The notes beneath the pieces were generated by a model. That model worked only from the letters and a program-made list of their open reading frames with translations, was not told the DNA's origin and made no database searches. A stretch of 64,000 nt of DNA from an uncultured Muribaculaceae bacterium (GTDB lineage Bacteria > Bacteroidota > Bacteroidia > Bacteroidales > Muribaculaceae): assembly GCA_934675575.1 (NCBI GenBank), contig CAKUQQ010000007.1, positions 89,154-153,153 of the forward strand. Reading direction: 5' to 3'. Every line of letters starts with the position of its first letter. The stretch's first letter is position 1. The position numbers and the translations under genes are program-made. This document shows, in pieces, positions 8,803 through 18,561 of this stretch.

Positions 8803-9894
8803 CTATTTCTGCGAGTTGCAGTAGTCACGCCACTTGGCAATTAGTGCTTGCATGTCGGCAGGAACTTCGCTGTCGAAGTCCATTTGCTTGTGGGTTGTGG
8901 GGTGCACAAAGCCAAGTGTCTTGGCGTGAAGAGCTTGACGGGGGCAAATCTTGAAGCAGTTTTGCACAAAATGCGTGTAGCTTGCCGATGTGTTGCCTCG
9001 CAAAATCTTATCGCCGCCATAGCGCTCGTCGTTGAAGAGCGGGTGGCCGATGTATTTCATGTGAACGCGGATTTGGTGTGTGCGTCCAGTTTCGAGTTGG
9101 CATCTGACCACCGCCACATGCCCCAGGTTTTCGAGCGTGTGGTAGTGGGTCACAGCATGTTTGCCCATGTCGCCATCTGGAAACACCGCCATTTGCAGCC
9201 TGTCGCGCAAGCTGCGGCCAATGTTGCCCTCCACAGTGCCGTCGGTTTCTTTCATTTCGCCCCACACCACGGCAATGTATTGCCGCTTAGTGGTCTTGTT
9301 GAAGAATTGCAGTCCAAGAGAAGTCTTGGCCTTGGGGGTTTTAGCCACCACAAGAAGCCCTGAAGTGTCTTTGTCGATGCGATGAACGAGCCCCATGCGA
9401 GGGTCGGTGACGTCGTAGTCGGGGTTGTCTTTGAAATGCCATGCCAAGGCGTTGACGAGTGTGCCGTCGTAATTGCCATGACCAGGGTGCACCACCATGC
9501 CTGCTGGCTTGTTGACCACAAGAAGGTCGCTATCCTCATACACAATGTCGATGGGAATGTCTTGCGCAATGATTTCATTCTCATAGCGTGGGCGGTCCAT
9601 GACAACGCTTATGACATCGGCAGGGTGCACACGATAGTTAGACTTCACTGGCTTGCCGTTGACGCGAATACAACCGGCTTCGGCGGCATTTTGTATGCGG
9701 TTGCGAGAAGTGCCCTTTATGCGCTCGGTGAGATATTTGTCGATGCGCAGCAGCACTTGGCCTTTTTCCACATCGAAGTGGTAGTGTTCCCAAAAATCGC
9801 GACCATTCTCGCTGAAGTCGGGTTCGCTGAAATCTTGTTGAATTTCGGAGTGCAAATTATCGTCGGTGGTAGTGAAATCTAAATCTTCGTCCAT
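8803..9894 (-). CDS. rluD: RluD-family 23S rRNA pseudouridine synthase
   Basis: A 363-residue protein with an acidic N-terminal extension, an S4 RNA-binding domain at about 50-110 (LRIDKYLTERIKGTSRNRIQ), and the pseudouridine synthase core with LVHRIDKDTSGLLVVAKT (catalytic Asp in HRxDxxTSG) and RTHQIRVHMKYIGHPLFND. RluA/RluD-type enzymes convert uridines in large-subunit rRNA or tRNA to pseudouridine. The assignment to RluD rather than RluA/RluC follows from the S4 domain and the Bacteroidales neighbourhood, where it follows the PASTA protein; the target base is not determined by the sequence. Confidence 0.92.
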   Translation of the reverse strand: MDEDLDFTTTDDNLHSEIQQDFSEPDFSENGRDFWEHYHFDVEKGQVLLRIDKYLTERIKGTSRNRIQNAAEAGCIRVNGKPVKSNYRVHPADVISVVMDRPRYENEIIAQDIPIDIVYEDSDLLVVNKPAGMVVHPGHGNYDGTLVNALAWHFKDNPDYDVTDPRMGLVHRIDKDTSGLLVVAKTPKAKTSLGLQFFNKTTKRQYIAVVWGEMKETDGTVEGNIGRSLRDRLQMAVFPDGDMGKHAVTHYHTLENLGHVAVVRCQLETGRTHQIRVHMKYIGHPLFNDERYGGDKILRGNTSASYTHFVQNCFKICPRQALHAKTLGFVHPTTHKQMDFDSEVPADMQALIAKWRDYCNSQK

Positions 9895-9962
9895 TGCAGA
9901 AATTGAAAAGATGATAAACTTTGCCGTGCGGAATTATGGCTTTTTTCGTGAGCGTGTGTGCG

Positions 9963-10616
9963 TCAGAACAGAATTTCTTCCTCTTCTTTTTGGGCGTTCA
10001 TCTTGTTCTCAAGCGAATCGATGGTGCGCGAGTCGAGCACAGAGTCGGGGTTGATGTCGGTTATTGAACCGTCGCCCATGGTGAGTTTAATCACCGAATT
10101 GATGGTGACATGAGCTCCCGGTTTCACTTCATGGCCGTTGACGGTGACCTTGAGGATAAGGCTCTCGTATTCAGACGGCACGGTGTCAACCTGAATGTTT
10201 TTAAATCCCATTGACTGAAGCATGGATAGGCCCTGGCGTATGGAAATCTCGGTGAGCACCGGCAGCGGCACAGTGCGTGGCGACAGCGCATTGATGCTCA
10301 AGTAGATTGTGCGTATGGCCTTGACGTAGGTGTTGGGCTTTGGGTTCTGGTCAATCACAGCTCCAGGCTTGAACTGGTCGTTGTAGATAGAGTCGGAAAT
10401 AGCCCACTTGAAGCCTGCGTCTTCAAGCTTGGCAATGGCTTGGTCAATGGGCAGTTGCCTCACATCGGGCACTTTTTTCTGCTGACCGTGAGCTGTGAAT
10501 ATGTCGATAGCCAAAAGACTGGCATAGCAAATAGCCCAAAATGCCAACAAAATGAGAATAGCATTGGTGAGTATTGGGTGTTTTGCTTTGAAGTTGCTGA
10601 AAAACTGATTGTTCAC
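9963..10616 (-). CDS. PASTA-domain membrane protein
   Basis: A 217-residue protein with an N-terminal membrane anchor at about 15-37 (ILTNAILILLAFWAICYASL) and then PASTA-type repeats: KVPDVRQLPIDQAIAKLEDA, a second unit around TVPLPVLTEISIRQGLSML, and a third weaker one. PASTA domains bind peptidoglycan fragments or beta-lactams in other bacteria. There is no kinase domain, so this is not a PknB-type kinase. In Bacteroidales such genes commonly stand next to the rluD homologue, as here, which hints at a cell-wall role. It has a textbook promoter upstream. Confidence 0.9.
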   Translation of the reverse strand: MNNQFFSNFKAKHPILTNAILILLAFWAICYASLLAIDIFTAHGQQKKVPDVRQLPIDQAIAKLEDAGFKWAISDSIYNDQFKPGAVIDQNPKPNTYVKAIRTIYLSINALSPRTVPLPVLTEISIRQGLSMLQSMGFKNIQVDTVPSEYESLILKVTVNGHEVKPGAHVTINSVIKLTMGDGSITDINPDSVLDSRTIDSLENKMNAQKEEEEILF

Positions 10617-10639
10617 TTATAGAGTGTATTTGATTGTCG

Positions 10640-10670
10640 CAAAGTTAATGAATAGAATAAATATGACAAA
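10640..10670 (-). promoter_or_regulatory. Promoter of the PASTA-rluD unit
   Basis: On the minus strand, TTTG (10667-10670) is followed after exactly 19 bp by TAACTTTG (10640-10647). This is the Bacteroidota primary sigma consensus (TTTG-N19-TAnnTTTG). The start codon lies 24 bp downstream of the -7 box. Confidence 0.85.
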
Positions 10671-10751
10671 ATCATTTGCACTATGAAATAACGAAATGCC
10701 TTGCCGAAGCAGTTATGCTGTGTGTGACGTCTGTTGACCTCAAAAACAAGT

Positions 10752-10778
10752 GGCTGTGTCAAAAATTTTGACACAGCC
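10752..10778 (-). terminator. Intrinsic terminator of the T9SS protein gene
   Basis: Perfect inverted repeat GGCTGTGTC/GACACAGCC with an A/T-rich centre. Read on the minus strand it is followed by a short T-rich run (cacttgttttt). It lies about 50 bp downstream of the large secreted protein gene. Confidence 0.75.
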
Positions 10779-10829
10779 TCCTGCTTTTTGAGATTGCCAC
10801 TATTGTGGCTATGGGTTATGAGAGAATTG

Positions 10830-13142
10830 TCACTTTACAAGCACTTTTTTGCTTGTGCCGTCGCTCATGCGCACAATGTGCAAACCAGGAGCGTCGGCTG
10901 CTATGCGCTGGCCGGCAGCATTGTAGTGCTCACATTCATTGGCGGCTTCAGCGCTAACGCCATCAATGCCGGTTGACGGCAATTTCTCAACTACCACAGG
11001 AGTGGGGCGGTGACTGTAGATGTAGCGTGCTGTGATGTATTGTGATGTGAACACGCGACGAGAGCGCACAGTGTAGGAATACACGTCGGCATCAGTCCAG
11101 TTTGGCACACTGACTGTGGTGGTTATCACCTCGGCTGACTTCACGTTAGACACCTCCTTGCCATAGTAGGGTACGGTGATGGTGTTGCCGGCAGCCAGAT
11201 TTTGGCTCACTTGCAGTTTGTCGATGAAAAGCTGGCCGGTTTGGCTTGCCGGAATGTCGAAGCTGATATAAGAAGCCTTAGTGCCTCCAGTCAGGGTAAA
11301 TGATGCTTGGCTCCAGTTGGTTGCGGCAGAACCGTCGTAAGAAGAAATCACATTGCCGTTACTATCGCAAAGGCTAACGGTGTATTGCTTAACGTCTTTG
11401 CCATATACTTTAACAGAAATGTTCACTTTGCCGTCAGCATTGCTGAGGTCGAGCACAGGAGAGTGCAACCAAGAAGTGCCGTATTCGCTTTGGAACGAGT
11501 TGTCAAGTCCCACCGTGCCTGCGGCGTCAATGCGGTTGCGCACAACCCAGTCGGCACGCGAAATCTTGTCGTTAATGTTCCATTCAAGCACAGAACAAGC
11601 AGCCGGATTGGCTATGGTGCCACTCTTGAAGCCGTCAAAGTCCTCGTTGATGATGTCGTAGGATTCATCTTGGGCTGCTGTGTGCTTCACATAGGTTGTG
11701 AGTTCGTAAGTGGTGGCACGGTTGACTGGCCGCCAGTTGGCATCGAACGATGAAGTGGTCACATTGCTTGCCTGAAGCAGTTCGGGTTCAGCGAGGCCAA
11801 GCACCTCTATTTGATTTGACTGCACCGATTGCTTGTCTCCTTTCACGGCTTTCACGTTGTAGTAGTAAGGCTTAGAGGTGTCGATGCCTGTCACGTCGTA
11901 GGTCAAGCCCGACACAGCCTTGTCTTCAAACACATAGGTACGTGTGCCATTGCCACGCTCATACACACTCAGCAGATAAGAGTCGGCACCATCAACAGCT
12001 TGCCAGTTGGCGGTGAAGCCGGTGTCGGTGAGCTTGGTGTAATCCAAGGCCACAGGAGCAGTGAGCTCGCTCACTGGCTGCACAAGAGCCACGTCGTCAA
12101 TCCAACCCTCGCCGGCATAGAAATAGAGCTGCATGTAGCAATTTGCGGTGCCACGGTTGAATGTGAGTGAGTATTCACCCCAATCTGTGGTTATGTCGGC
12201 ATACTGCGTTTCTACAAGTGTTGGCTGGGCACCAGTCATGTCGTATAGCGCTCCAATAATGCTTGACTGAGATGTGATGCCGCCACCATAGAACTTGGAG
12301 CGGAATTGCAGCGTGAATGTGCCTGCATTGTTTGCAAGGTTAACGGCAGGGGTCTTGATGTAGCCTTGCGCATTGTCGTCGTAGGCACCAACATACACAG
12401 AACCTCCGGCCTGATAGATGCCTTCGCCCTTCCAGCCCGGCGCAATGGTTAGAGTGTCGGGAATGTTAACCAGGCCTTTGAGGTCGCCTTTTTTAGGAGC
12501 ATTTTCGGTGCCAGCCGTAAACTTGTTGAAATTTTCATAGAGAACGGCACCCACTGGAGCCACATCGGCCTCCTCGGTGTGAGTGGTGATGATAGCGATG
12601 TCATCGATGAAACACTCACTGTTGCTGGGCGAAAATGTGATTTGCTCGGCATTGGCACCAGCAGTGTAGTTCACAGTGAATGATTTCCATTCGTTTGTTA
12701 TGTCAATGTTCTGATTTCCGCCTGATTTGCGGTTGACAATAAGTTTGTCGGACTTTTGTGTGCTGCGTGCACGGAATGTGACTGTAAATGTTGCAGAACC
12801 TTTGCTCGCATCAAATGCTGGAGTTGCTATCTTGCCCGGAAACCAGCCGAAAGCGTCCATGCCGAGATAGGCAACGCCACCGGCTTGATAGACTGACTCG
12901 CCGGTCCAACCGGCAGTTTTTGTGTACTTGCTTGCTATTGTGCCGGAAGATGCAAGGTCGGTAGATGTGGGCGATGCCTCAGAGCCTTGTGTAAACTTGG
13001 CAAAATCCTCACTCAGCAAGGTGTCGGTGACCTCGACTGTTCCTTTCACAAGCCTTGGAGCCTTTGTTGGCACGGCTCTGGCTGTAAATCCCCACGACAG
13101 GACGACGCCAATCATGGCGCCGATGATAAGCTTTGACTTCAT
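10830..13142 (-). CDS. Secreted multidomain protein with T9SS C-terminal sorting domain
   Basis: A 770-residue protein with signal peptide (MKSKLIIGAMIGVVLSWGF). Two similar jelly-roll-type modules follow (about 38-185 and 195-355), each with a DFAKFTQG/NFNKFTAG-like opening and a GWxGExxYQAGG motif. Then come fibronectin type III-like regions (about 360-500; ANWQAVDGADSYLLSVYERG) and a third jelly-roll-like module (about 500-650). The tail YNAAGQRIAADAPGLHIVRM...KKVLVK matches the type A sorting domain of the type IX secretion system (GqrI...pGlyIv..g...kKvlvk). It is therefore probably exported to the cell surface or medium; the modules suggest binding of carbohydrate or protein, but I see no catalytic motif. 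Confidence 0.85.
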   Translation of the reverse strand: MKSKLIIGAMIGVVLSWGFTARAVPTKAPRLVKGTVEVTDTLLSEDFAKFTQGSEASPTSTDLASSGTIASKYTKTAGWTGESVYQAGGVAYLGMDAFGWFPGKIATPAFDASKGSATFTVTFRARSTQKSDKLIVNRKSGGNQNIDITNEWKSFTVNYTAGANAEQITFSPSNSECFIDDIAIITTHTEEADVAPVGAVLYENFNKFTAGTENAPKKGDLKGLVNIPDTLTIAPGWKGEGIYQAGGSVYVGAYDDNAQGYIKTPAVNLANNAGTFTLQFRSKFYGGGITSQSSIIGALYDMTGAQPTLVETQYADITTDWGEYSLTFNRGTANCYMQLYFYAGEGWIDDVALVQPVSELTAPVALDYTKLTDTGFTANWQAVDGADSYLLSVYERGNGTRTYVFEDKAVSGLTYDVTGIDTSKPYYYNVKAVKGDKQSVQSNQIEVLGLAEPELLQASNVTTSSFDANWRPVNRATTYELTTYVKHTAAQDESYDIINEDFDGFKSGTIANPAACSVLEWNINDKISRADWVVRNRIDAAGTVGLDNSFQSEYGTSWLHSPVLDLSNADGKVNISVKVYGKDVKQYTVSLCDSNGNVISSYDGSAATNWSQASFTLTGGTKASYISFDIPASQTGQLFIDKLQVSQNLAAGNTITVPYYGKEVSNVKSAEVITTTVSVPNWTDADVYSYTVRSRRVFTSQYITARYIYSHRPTPVVVEKLPSTGIDGVSAEAANECEHYNAAGQRIAADAPGLHIVRMSDGTSKKVLVK

Positions 13143-13269
13143 ACTTTTAATAAATTAACGTGAGTTTGATAAAAAATAAATAATTGAATTTTTGGTAATT
13201 AGCAATAAAAGTATTGAATTTGAAGTGTGTAAGAGCAAACAAACACTATTATCACCATATCTCCAAAGG

Positions 13270-13277
13270 CAAAATTA
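13270..13277 (-). promoter_or_regulatory. Promoter -7 box of the T9SS protein gene
   Basis: Reads TAATTTTG on the minus strand (TAnnTTTG). A CTTG at 13296-13299 stands 18 bp upstream at the -33 position. Distance to the ATG is 127 bp. Confidence 0.55.
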
Positions 13278-13504
13278 ATTAAATTTTTGTTACTTCAAGC
13301 TAATTGTGAGTGTTTTTTATAATGCTGGGTTTGGCGGCATTAGGCGTAGCGCTAACAGAGCGCTTTTATGCACAATATGGTGGAAAAGGCGGTGACTGAA
13401 AGCGGAAAATGTGCGGTGAAATGGTAAGCGGAAGTTGCGTTTGATTTTATTGTGATTTTTTTGCGATAAAAGGCACATGTTGACATAATATTCAAGAAAA
13501 ACGT

Positions 13505-13537
13505 GATGTTCTGCGTGTGATTTGCATTATCTTTGCA
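13505..13537 (+). promoter_or_regulatory. Promoter module of the dxs unit (shared 33-bp type)
   Basis: Contains TATCTTTG (13528-13535), a TAnnTTTG -7 box, preceded by GATTTGCAT and GTTCTGC. The 33-bp block recurs almost unchanged before trpS (37784-37816) and before the non-coding RNA (59246-59278, minus). It lies 31 bp before the first start codon of the unit. Confidence 0.8.
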
Positions 13538-13568
13538 AGGTAATGTGTGAACAAACATCAGGTGACAA

Positions 13569-13757
13569 ATGAGCACAGGTAACATTATCAGGTTTTTGTT
13601 TATAGCTGCATTGTGGCTGTTTTTGGTTTATGTGCTTTTGCAGCGAGCTGCGCGCATTGATTTCATGACGATATTCACGATAGTTGCGTCGGGAATTGTG
13701 GTGTTTGTGCCGCTTTACAAGAAATATGTTGAAAAAGGAAGAAAAGACAATCAGTAA
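13569..13757 (+). CDS. Small two-helix membrane protein upstream of dxs
   Basis: A 62-residue protein with two hydrophobic helices ([16 protein letters not shown] at about 9-24 and [18 protein letters not shown] at about 33-50) and a basic tail ([12 protein letters not shown]). Its stop codon shares one base with the dxs start (TAATG), so translation is coupled. It is preceded by a strong promoter. The family is not known to me; the position suggests a small membrane partner or simply a leader gene of the isoprenoid gene dxs. Confidence 0.75.
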   Translation: MSTGNIIRFLFIAALWLFLVYVLLQRAARIDFMTIFTIVASGIVVFVPLYKKYVEKGRKDNQ

Positions 13758-15673
13758 TGTCGGATAAAGAATATATAAGGCAGCACTTTTCGCTTCTCGC
13801 GAAGATTGACTCACCAGCCGATTTGAAGAAACTCGATGTGAGCCAACTGCCAGAAGTGTGCGCGGAAATACGCGGCTTTCTGATTCACTCGCTTTCGCAC
13901 AATCCTGGTCACTTTGCTTCGAGCATGGGAGCAGTGGATATAATAGTGGCATTGCACTATGTGTTTGACACCCCATACGACCGCCTTGTGTGGGACGTCG
14001 GCCACCAGGCCTACGCCCATAAGATACTAACCGGGCGACTCGACGATTTTGAGCATTTGCGCCAGTTTAAGGGCATGAGCGGATTTCCAAATCCAGCGGA
14101 AAGCGAGTATGACACTTTCACGGCAGGCCATGCCTCAAACTCTATTTCGGCAGCTCTGGGAATGTCGATAGCCGCCGAGCTTGAAAACAACGAAAACCGC
14201 AAGGTGGTGGCGGTGATAGGCGACGCCTCGATAAGCGGAGGACTGGCGTTTGAGGGCTTGAACAATGCCGCAATCCACAACAACAATCTGCTCATTGTGC
14301 TTAACGACAATGACATGTCGATTGACGCCAATGTGGGTTCGCTTGGCGAGTATATGACTGACCTTACGACTTCCAAGCGATATAACACTGTGCGCTACAA
14401 ACTGTATAGGTTCTGCCGCAAACACGGCATTATCACCGACCACGGCAAGGGCATAGTGCTAAGGTTCAACAATGCGATGAAATCGCTGCTTTCGGGGCAG
14501 CAAAACATATTCGAGGGGCTTAATATTCGCTACTTTGGCCCATTTGACGGCCATGATGTGGTGAAACTCGTGAAGATATTCAGCGACGTGAAAGACATGT
14601 CGGGTCCCAAGCTGATACACCTGCACACGCGCAAAGGCAAGGGCTATGCTCCGGCAGAGGCCGACCCGACCACATGGCATGCGCCAGGGAAGTTTGACGA
14701 AGAATCGGGCAAAAGGCAGACCGGCAGCAGCGAAAACAAACCGCTAAAATATCAAGACGTGTTTGGGCACACACTGGTGGAACTTGCCGAAAAGAACGAT
14801 AAAATCGTGGGTGTGACAGCCGCAATGCCGAGCGGAACGTCGATGAGCATGATGCAGAAAGCGTTTCCTAACAGGACTTTCGACGTGGGAATAAGCGAAG
14901 GCCATGCGGTGACATTCAGCGGTGGAATGGCGAAAGACGGCTTGCACCCATTTTGCTGCATATACAGCTCTTTTTTGCAGCGAGGATATGATGAACTGAT
15001 ACATGACGTGGCCATAATGAAACTGCCGGTGACGATTTGCATTGACCGTGGCGGAATAGTGGGTGAGGACGGTGTGACGCACCACGGCGCATTTGACTTG
15101 GCATATTTGCGTAGCATACCCAACATGATAGTGTCGGCACCCATGAACGAGCACTATCTGCGCGACTTGATGTTTACCTCGCAGCTGCGCGACTATGGAC
15201 CGTTTGCCATAAGGTATCCGCGTGGCAGCGGTGTGCTTGTTGACTGGCACAACGAAATGCACGAGTTGCCCATAGGCAAGGGGCGCAAGCTCGCTGACGG
15301 AAGCCGAGTGGTGGTGCTGAGCATAGGGCATGCCGGCAACGATGTGGCAAAAGCCGTGGCGCAACTGCATGACGAAGGCACTGATGTGGGGCACTATGAC
15401 ATGATATTCCTGAAGCCAATAGATGAGGATATATTGCAAGAAGTGACAGCAAAATATGATGCGATTGTGACAGTGGAAGACGGCACAACCGTGGGCGGAC
15501 TGGGAAGCGCAGTGGCAGAATATGTGGCCGACCACGGGTGCGGGTGCAAGGTGGCACGGCTCGGTATGCCCGACAGGTTTGTGGAGCATGGCTCGGTGAA
15601 GGAGTTGCATGAGCTATGCCACTACGACAGCAAGTGGATATATGCCACAATCAAGAATTTGTTAAAAGACTGA
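13757..15673 (+). CDS. dxs: 1-deoxy-D-xylulose-5-phosphate synthase
   Basis: A 638-residue thiamine-diphosphate enzyme that condenses pyruvate and glyceraldehyde 3-phosphate, the first step of the MEP isoprenoid pathway. Visible are the N-terminal [18 protein letters not shown], the ThDP-binding block [19 protein letters not shown] followed by LNDNDMSI, the transketolase pyrimidine domain ([13 protein letters not shown]...[15 protein letters not shown]) and a C-terminal domain ([20 protein letters not shown] region). Full length. It starts on the last base of the small membrane protein gene, and trkA follows by 8 bp. Confidence 0.97.
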   Translation: MSDKEYIRQHFSLLAKIDSPADLKKLDVSQLPEVCAEIRGFLIHSLSHNPGHFASSMGAVDIIVALHYVFDTPYDRLVWDVGHQAYAHKILTGRLDDFEHLRQFKGMSGFPNPAESEYDTFTAGHASNSISAALGMSIAAELENNENRKVVAVIGDASISGGLAFEGLNNAAIHNNNLLIVLNDNDMSIDANVGSLGEYMTDLTTSKRYNTVRYKLYRFCRKHGIITDHGKGIVLRFNNAMKSLLSGQQNIFEGLNIRYFGPFDGHDVVKLVKIFSDVKDMSGPKLIHLHTRKGKGYAPAEADPTTWHAPGKFDEESGKRQTGSSENKPLKYQDVFGHTLVELAEKNDKIVGVTAAMPSGTSMSMMQKAFPNRTFDVGISEGHAVTFSGGMAKDGLHPFCCIYSSFLQRGYDELIHDVAIMKLPVTICIDRGGIVGEDGVTHHGAFDLAYLRSIPNMIVSAPMNEHYLRDLMFTSQLRDYGPFAIRYPRGSGVLVDWHNEMHELPIGKGRKLADGSRVVVLSIGHAGNDVAKAVAQLHDEGTDVGHYDMIFLKPIDEDILQEVTAKYDAIVTVEDGTTVGGLGSAVAEYVADHGCGCKVARLGMPDRFVEHGSVKELHELCHYDSKWIYATIKNLLKD

Positions 15674-15681
15674 ATCGCAGA

Positions 15682-17013
15682 ATGAAGATAGTGATAGCAG
15701 GGGCTGGCGAAGTGGGAACGCATTTGGCAAAAATGCTTTCTAACGAAAATCAAGACATCATAGTGATTGACAACGATGCCTCTAAACTTGCCAACCTTGA
15801 GAAATATAACCTGATGACTTACGTGGGCAGCGCAATCTCGTTTGAGGTGATGCGCGACGTGAGTGTGGGCAGCGCCGACCTCTTCATTGCCGTTACGCCG
15901 TTTGAGTCGCGCAATCTGGTGGCGTGTTCCATGGCAAAAAGCCTTGGTGCAAAAAAAACGGTGGCTCGAATTGACAACGACGAGTTCTTGAAGAAAGAAC
16001 ATAAAGACTATTTTGCTGCTCTTGGTGTTGACAACCTGATCTATCCGGAATATTTGGCGTCGAAAGAGATAATCACTGCGCTGAAGCGCACATGGGTGCG
16101 CAACTGGTTTGAGCTGTTTGACGGCGAACTGATAGTGGTGGGCGTGAAGCTGCGCAGCAATGCCAAGCTGGTGGGGCACAGGCTCAGGGACTTGAGCGAG
16201 GTGTCGAGTTTCCTGCATGTGTCGGCAATCAAACGCAACCGCGAGACAATCATACCACGAGGCGACGATGTGATAATGGAAAACGACATAGCCTATATAG
16301 CCACCACGCATGACCACATAGACGAGGTGGTGGATATATGTGGCAAAGAGAAGATAGATGTGGGCAAGGTGCTGATAATGGGCGGAAACCCGATTGCCGT
16401 GCAGCTTGCGCAAATGGTTCAGAACCGTTATAGGGTGAAAATAATTGACAAGGACATGGATCGCTGCGACTATCTGGCCAACGTGTTGCCATACTGCAAC
16501 ATAGTGCATGGTGACGCACGTGATTTCGACATACTTGAAAGCGAGGGTCTAAGTGACTACGACGTGTTTGTGGCACTCACCGGCAGCTCTGAAACCAACA
16601 TACTGGGCTGCATGATGGCCAAGGAACACGGCATAAGGAAAACCATAGCCGAGGTGGAGAACATACACTTTATAAGCGAGGCCGAGGGGCTGAACATAGG
16701 CATGGTGGTCAACAAAAAACTGCTTGCGTCGAGCCGTATATTCCAGATATTGCTCGACAGCGACGCCACAAATGCCAAGTGCCTGGCACTTGCCGACGCC
16801 GAGGTGGCCGAACTTGAGGTGAAAGAAGGCTCAAAGGTGACCCATGGCGCGGTGAAAGACTTGAAACTGACAAAGGACATGACCATAGCCGGCCTTGTGC
16901 GCAATGGCGAAGGGCAGCTTGTGAAAGGTGACACGTGCTTGCAGGCTGGCGACCATGTGGTGATTTTCTGTCTGTCAGGGTCAATTCACAAAATAGAGAA
17001 GATATTCAACTGA
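15682..17013 (+). CDS. trkA: Trk potassium uptake regulatory protein TrkA
   Basis: A 443-residue cytoplasmic peripheral protein with two RCK/TrkA-N Rossmann domains (MKIVIAGAGEVGTHLAKML at 1-19 and KVLIMGGNPIAVQLAQMV at about 231), each followed by a TrkA-C domain. It binds NAD(H) and gates the TrkH channel. The frame is open 66 bp further upstream, into dxs, but ATG at 15682 places the GxGxxG motif correctly at the N-terminus. trkH follows after 3 bp. Confidence 0.95.
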   Translation: MKIVIAGAGEVGTHLAKMLSNENQDIIVIDNDASKLANLEKYNLMTYVGSAISFEVMRDVSVGSADLFIAVTPFESRNLVACSMAKSLGAKKTVARIDNDEFLKKEHKDYFAALGVDNLIYPEYLASKEIITALKRTWVRNWFELFDGELIVVGVKLRSNAKLVGHRLRDLSEVSSFLHVSAIKRNRETIIPRGDDVIMENDIAYIATTHDHIDEVVDICGKEKIDVGKVLIMGGNPIAVQLAQMVQNRYRVKIIDKDMDRCDYLANVLPYCNIVHGDARDFDILESEGLSDYDVFVALTGSSETNILGCMMAKEHGIRKTIAEVENIHFISEAEGLNIGMVVNKKLLASSRIFQILLDSDATNAKCLALADAEVAELEVKEGSKVTHGAVKDLKLTKDMTIAGLVRNGEGQLVKGDTCLQAGDHVVIFCLSGSIHKIEKIFN

Positions 17014-17016
17014 CAA

Positions 17017-18492
17017 ATGCGCAAGTTCACTCAAAATATAAATCTGCCCATAGTTCTCCGTGTGCTGGGCTGGCTGCTCATGATAGAGGGCGTGTATATG
17101 CTGCTGCCTCTGTGTGTGAGCGCTTACTATGGCGAGGAGACGGCGCTGCGGGCGTTTTTGTATTCGGCATTGATAACCGGTGGAACCGGCGCTGTGATGG
17201 CGTTTTGCATACACCCCAAGAACCTGAACATGGGAAGCCGCGAGGGATTGCTGCTCACAGCAATAATCTGGGCGTTTTTCTCGGCATTCGGCATGTTGCC
17301 GTTTTTGTTTTCGGGGGTTTGCCAAAGTGTGGCAAACGCCTATTTTGAAACCATGTCGGGGTTCACAACCACAGGAGCAACCACACTTGCCGACTTGTCG
17401 GCAGTGCCGCATGGATTGCTGTTTTGGCGTGCGGCCACACAGTGGCTTGGCGGAATGGGAATAATTCTCTTCACGCTGGCTGTGGTGCCAATGCTCAACT
17501 CTACAGGCGGAATAGCCCTGTTTAATGCCGAAGTGACCGGAATAACGCACGACAGAATGCGCCCACGCGTGAGCCAGACGGCAAAAGACTTGTGGTTTCT
17601 GTATATAGGCATGACTGTGGTGCTAATGCTGCTGCTTGTGAAGCCAATGGGATTTTTTGACGCCATTTGCCACGCTTTGGCAACAATATCGACCGGAGGT
17701 TTCTCGACAAAAACTGACGGTCTGCACTATTGGCATTCATACTACATAGACTCGGTGGTGATGCTGTTTATGTTTTTGGGCGGTGTGAATTTCACGCTGC
17801 TGTTTGGCATGACTCGCGGCCGGTTGAAGCCGCTTAGGCACAACGACACGTTTAAGTGGTATTTCATGATAGTGGTGGTGGCATCGGTGGTGATAATATT
17901 GCGCATGACATACGAGAATTTTTGCGACGACTGGAGTGACAGGATAGTGTATGCAATATTCGACACCATATCAGCCATAACTTCAACCGGATTTTCGACC
18001 ATAGACTATGAGGCGTCGGGCGAATTCATATCGCTAATACTGATGCTGTGTATGCTTGTGGGCGGAATGGCAGGGTCAACGGCAGGAGGTGCCAAGGTTG
18101 ACCGCCTGATTGTTATGTTGAAGAACACCAAAAACTCATTCTACAAGGTGCTGCACCCAAATGCTGTGATGGCTGTGAGAATAGACGGACGGTCGCTTAA
18201 TCGAACGGTGGTGGCAAAGGTAGTGGCGTTTTTCTCGGTGTATATGATAGCATTGGTGGTGGCGGCAATAGTGATGACTGCCTATGATGTGCCTATGTTT
18301 GACGCGTTGTTCACGTCGATGTCGGCGTTGAGCAATGTGGGTTTGGGCTATGGCGTGACCGGCGTTGACGGCTCGTTTCTACTGCTTCCAGATGCAGTGA
18401 AATGGGTGCTGTCGTTTGAGATGATGGTGGGTCGTTTGGAGTTGTTCACGGTGCTGGTGGTGTTTACTCCGGCGTTCTGGCTCAAAGAATAG
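17017..18492 (+). CDS. trkH: Trk potassium transporter membrane subunit TrkH
   Basis: A 491-residue integral membrane protein of the TrkH/KtrB family with four pore-like segments, for example SGFTTTGATTL, ATISTGGFSTK, SAITSTGFSTIDY and ALSNVGLGYGV, each carrying the selectivity-filter glycine. WLGGMGIILF is also typical. Together with TrkA it imports K+. It starts 3 bp after trkA and is surely in the same operon. Confidence 0.96.
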   Translation: MRKFTQNINLPIVLRVLGWLLMIEGVYMLLPLCVSAYYGEETALRAFLYSALITGGTGAVMAFCIHPKNLNMGSREGLLLTAIIWAFFSAFGMLPFLFSGVCQSVANAYFETMSGFTTTGATTLADLSAVPHGLLFWRAATQWLGGMGIILFTLAVVPMLNSTGGIALFNAEVTGITHDRMRPRVSQTAKDLWFLYIGMTVVLMLLLVKPMGFFDAICHALATISTGGFSTKTDGLHYWHSYYIDSVVMLFMFLGGVNFTLLFGMTRGRLKPLRHNDTFKWYFMIVVVASVVIILRMTYENFCDDWSDRIVYAIFDTISAITSTGFSTIDYEASGEFISLILMLCMLVGGMAGSTAGGAKVDRLIVMLKNTKNSFYKVLHPNAVMAVRIDGRSLNRTVVAKVVAFFSVYMIALVVAAIVMTAYDVPMFDALFTSMSALSNVGLGYGVTGVDGSFLLLPDAVKWVLSFEMMVGRLELFTVLVVFTPAFWLKE

Positions 18493-18561
18493 TGCCGCTT
18501 TCAGCACAAGGCATGAAATTGGAAAAGAAACAAAAAACTGATATAACGAAGAAATAGAATA

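Larger units (their letters stand above)
13143..13568. other. Intergenic region with divergent promoters
   Basis: This AT-rich gap of 426 bp separates the T9SS protein gene (-) from the dxs unit (+). It holds the two promoter-like sites listed separately and otherwise no convincing gene. The leader of the minus-strand gene would be about 125 nt long. Confidence 0.6.
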
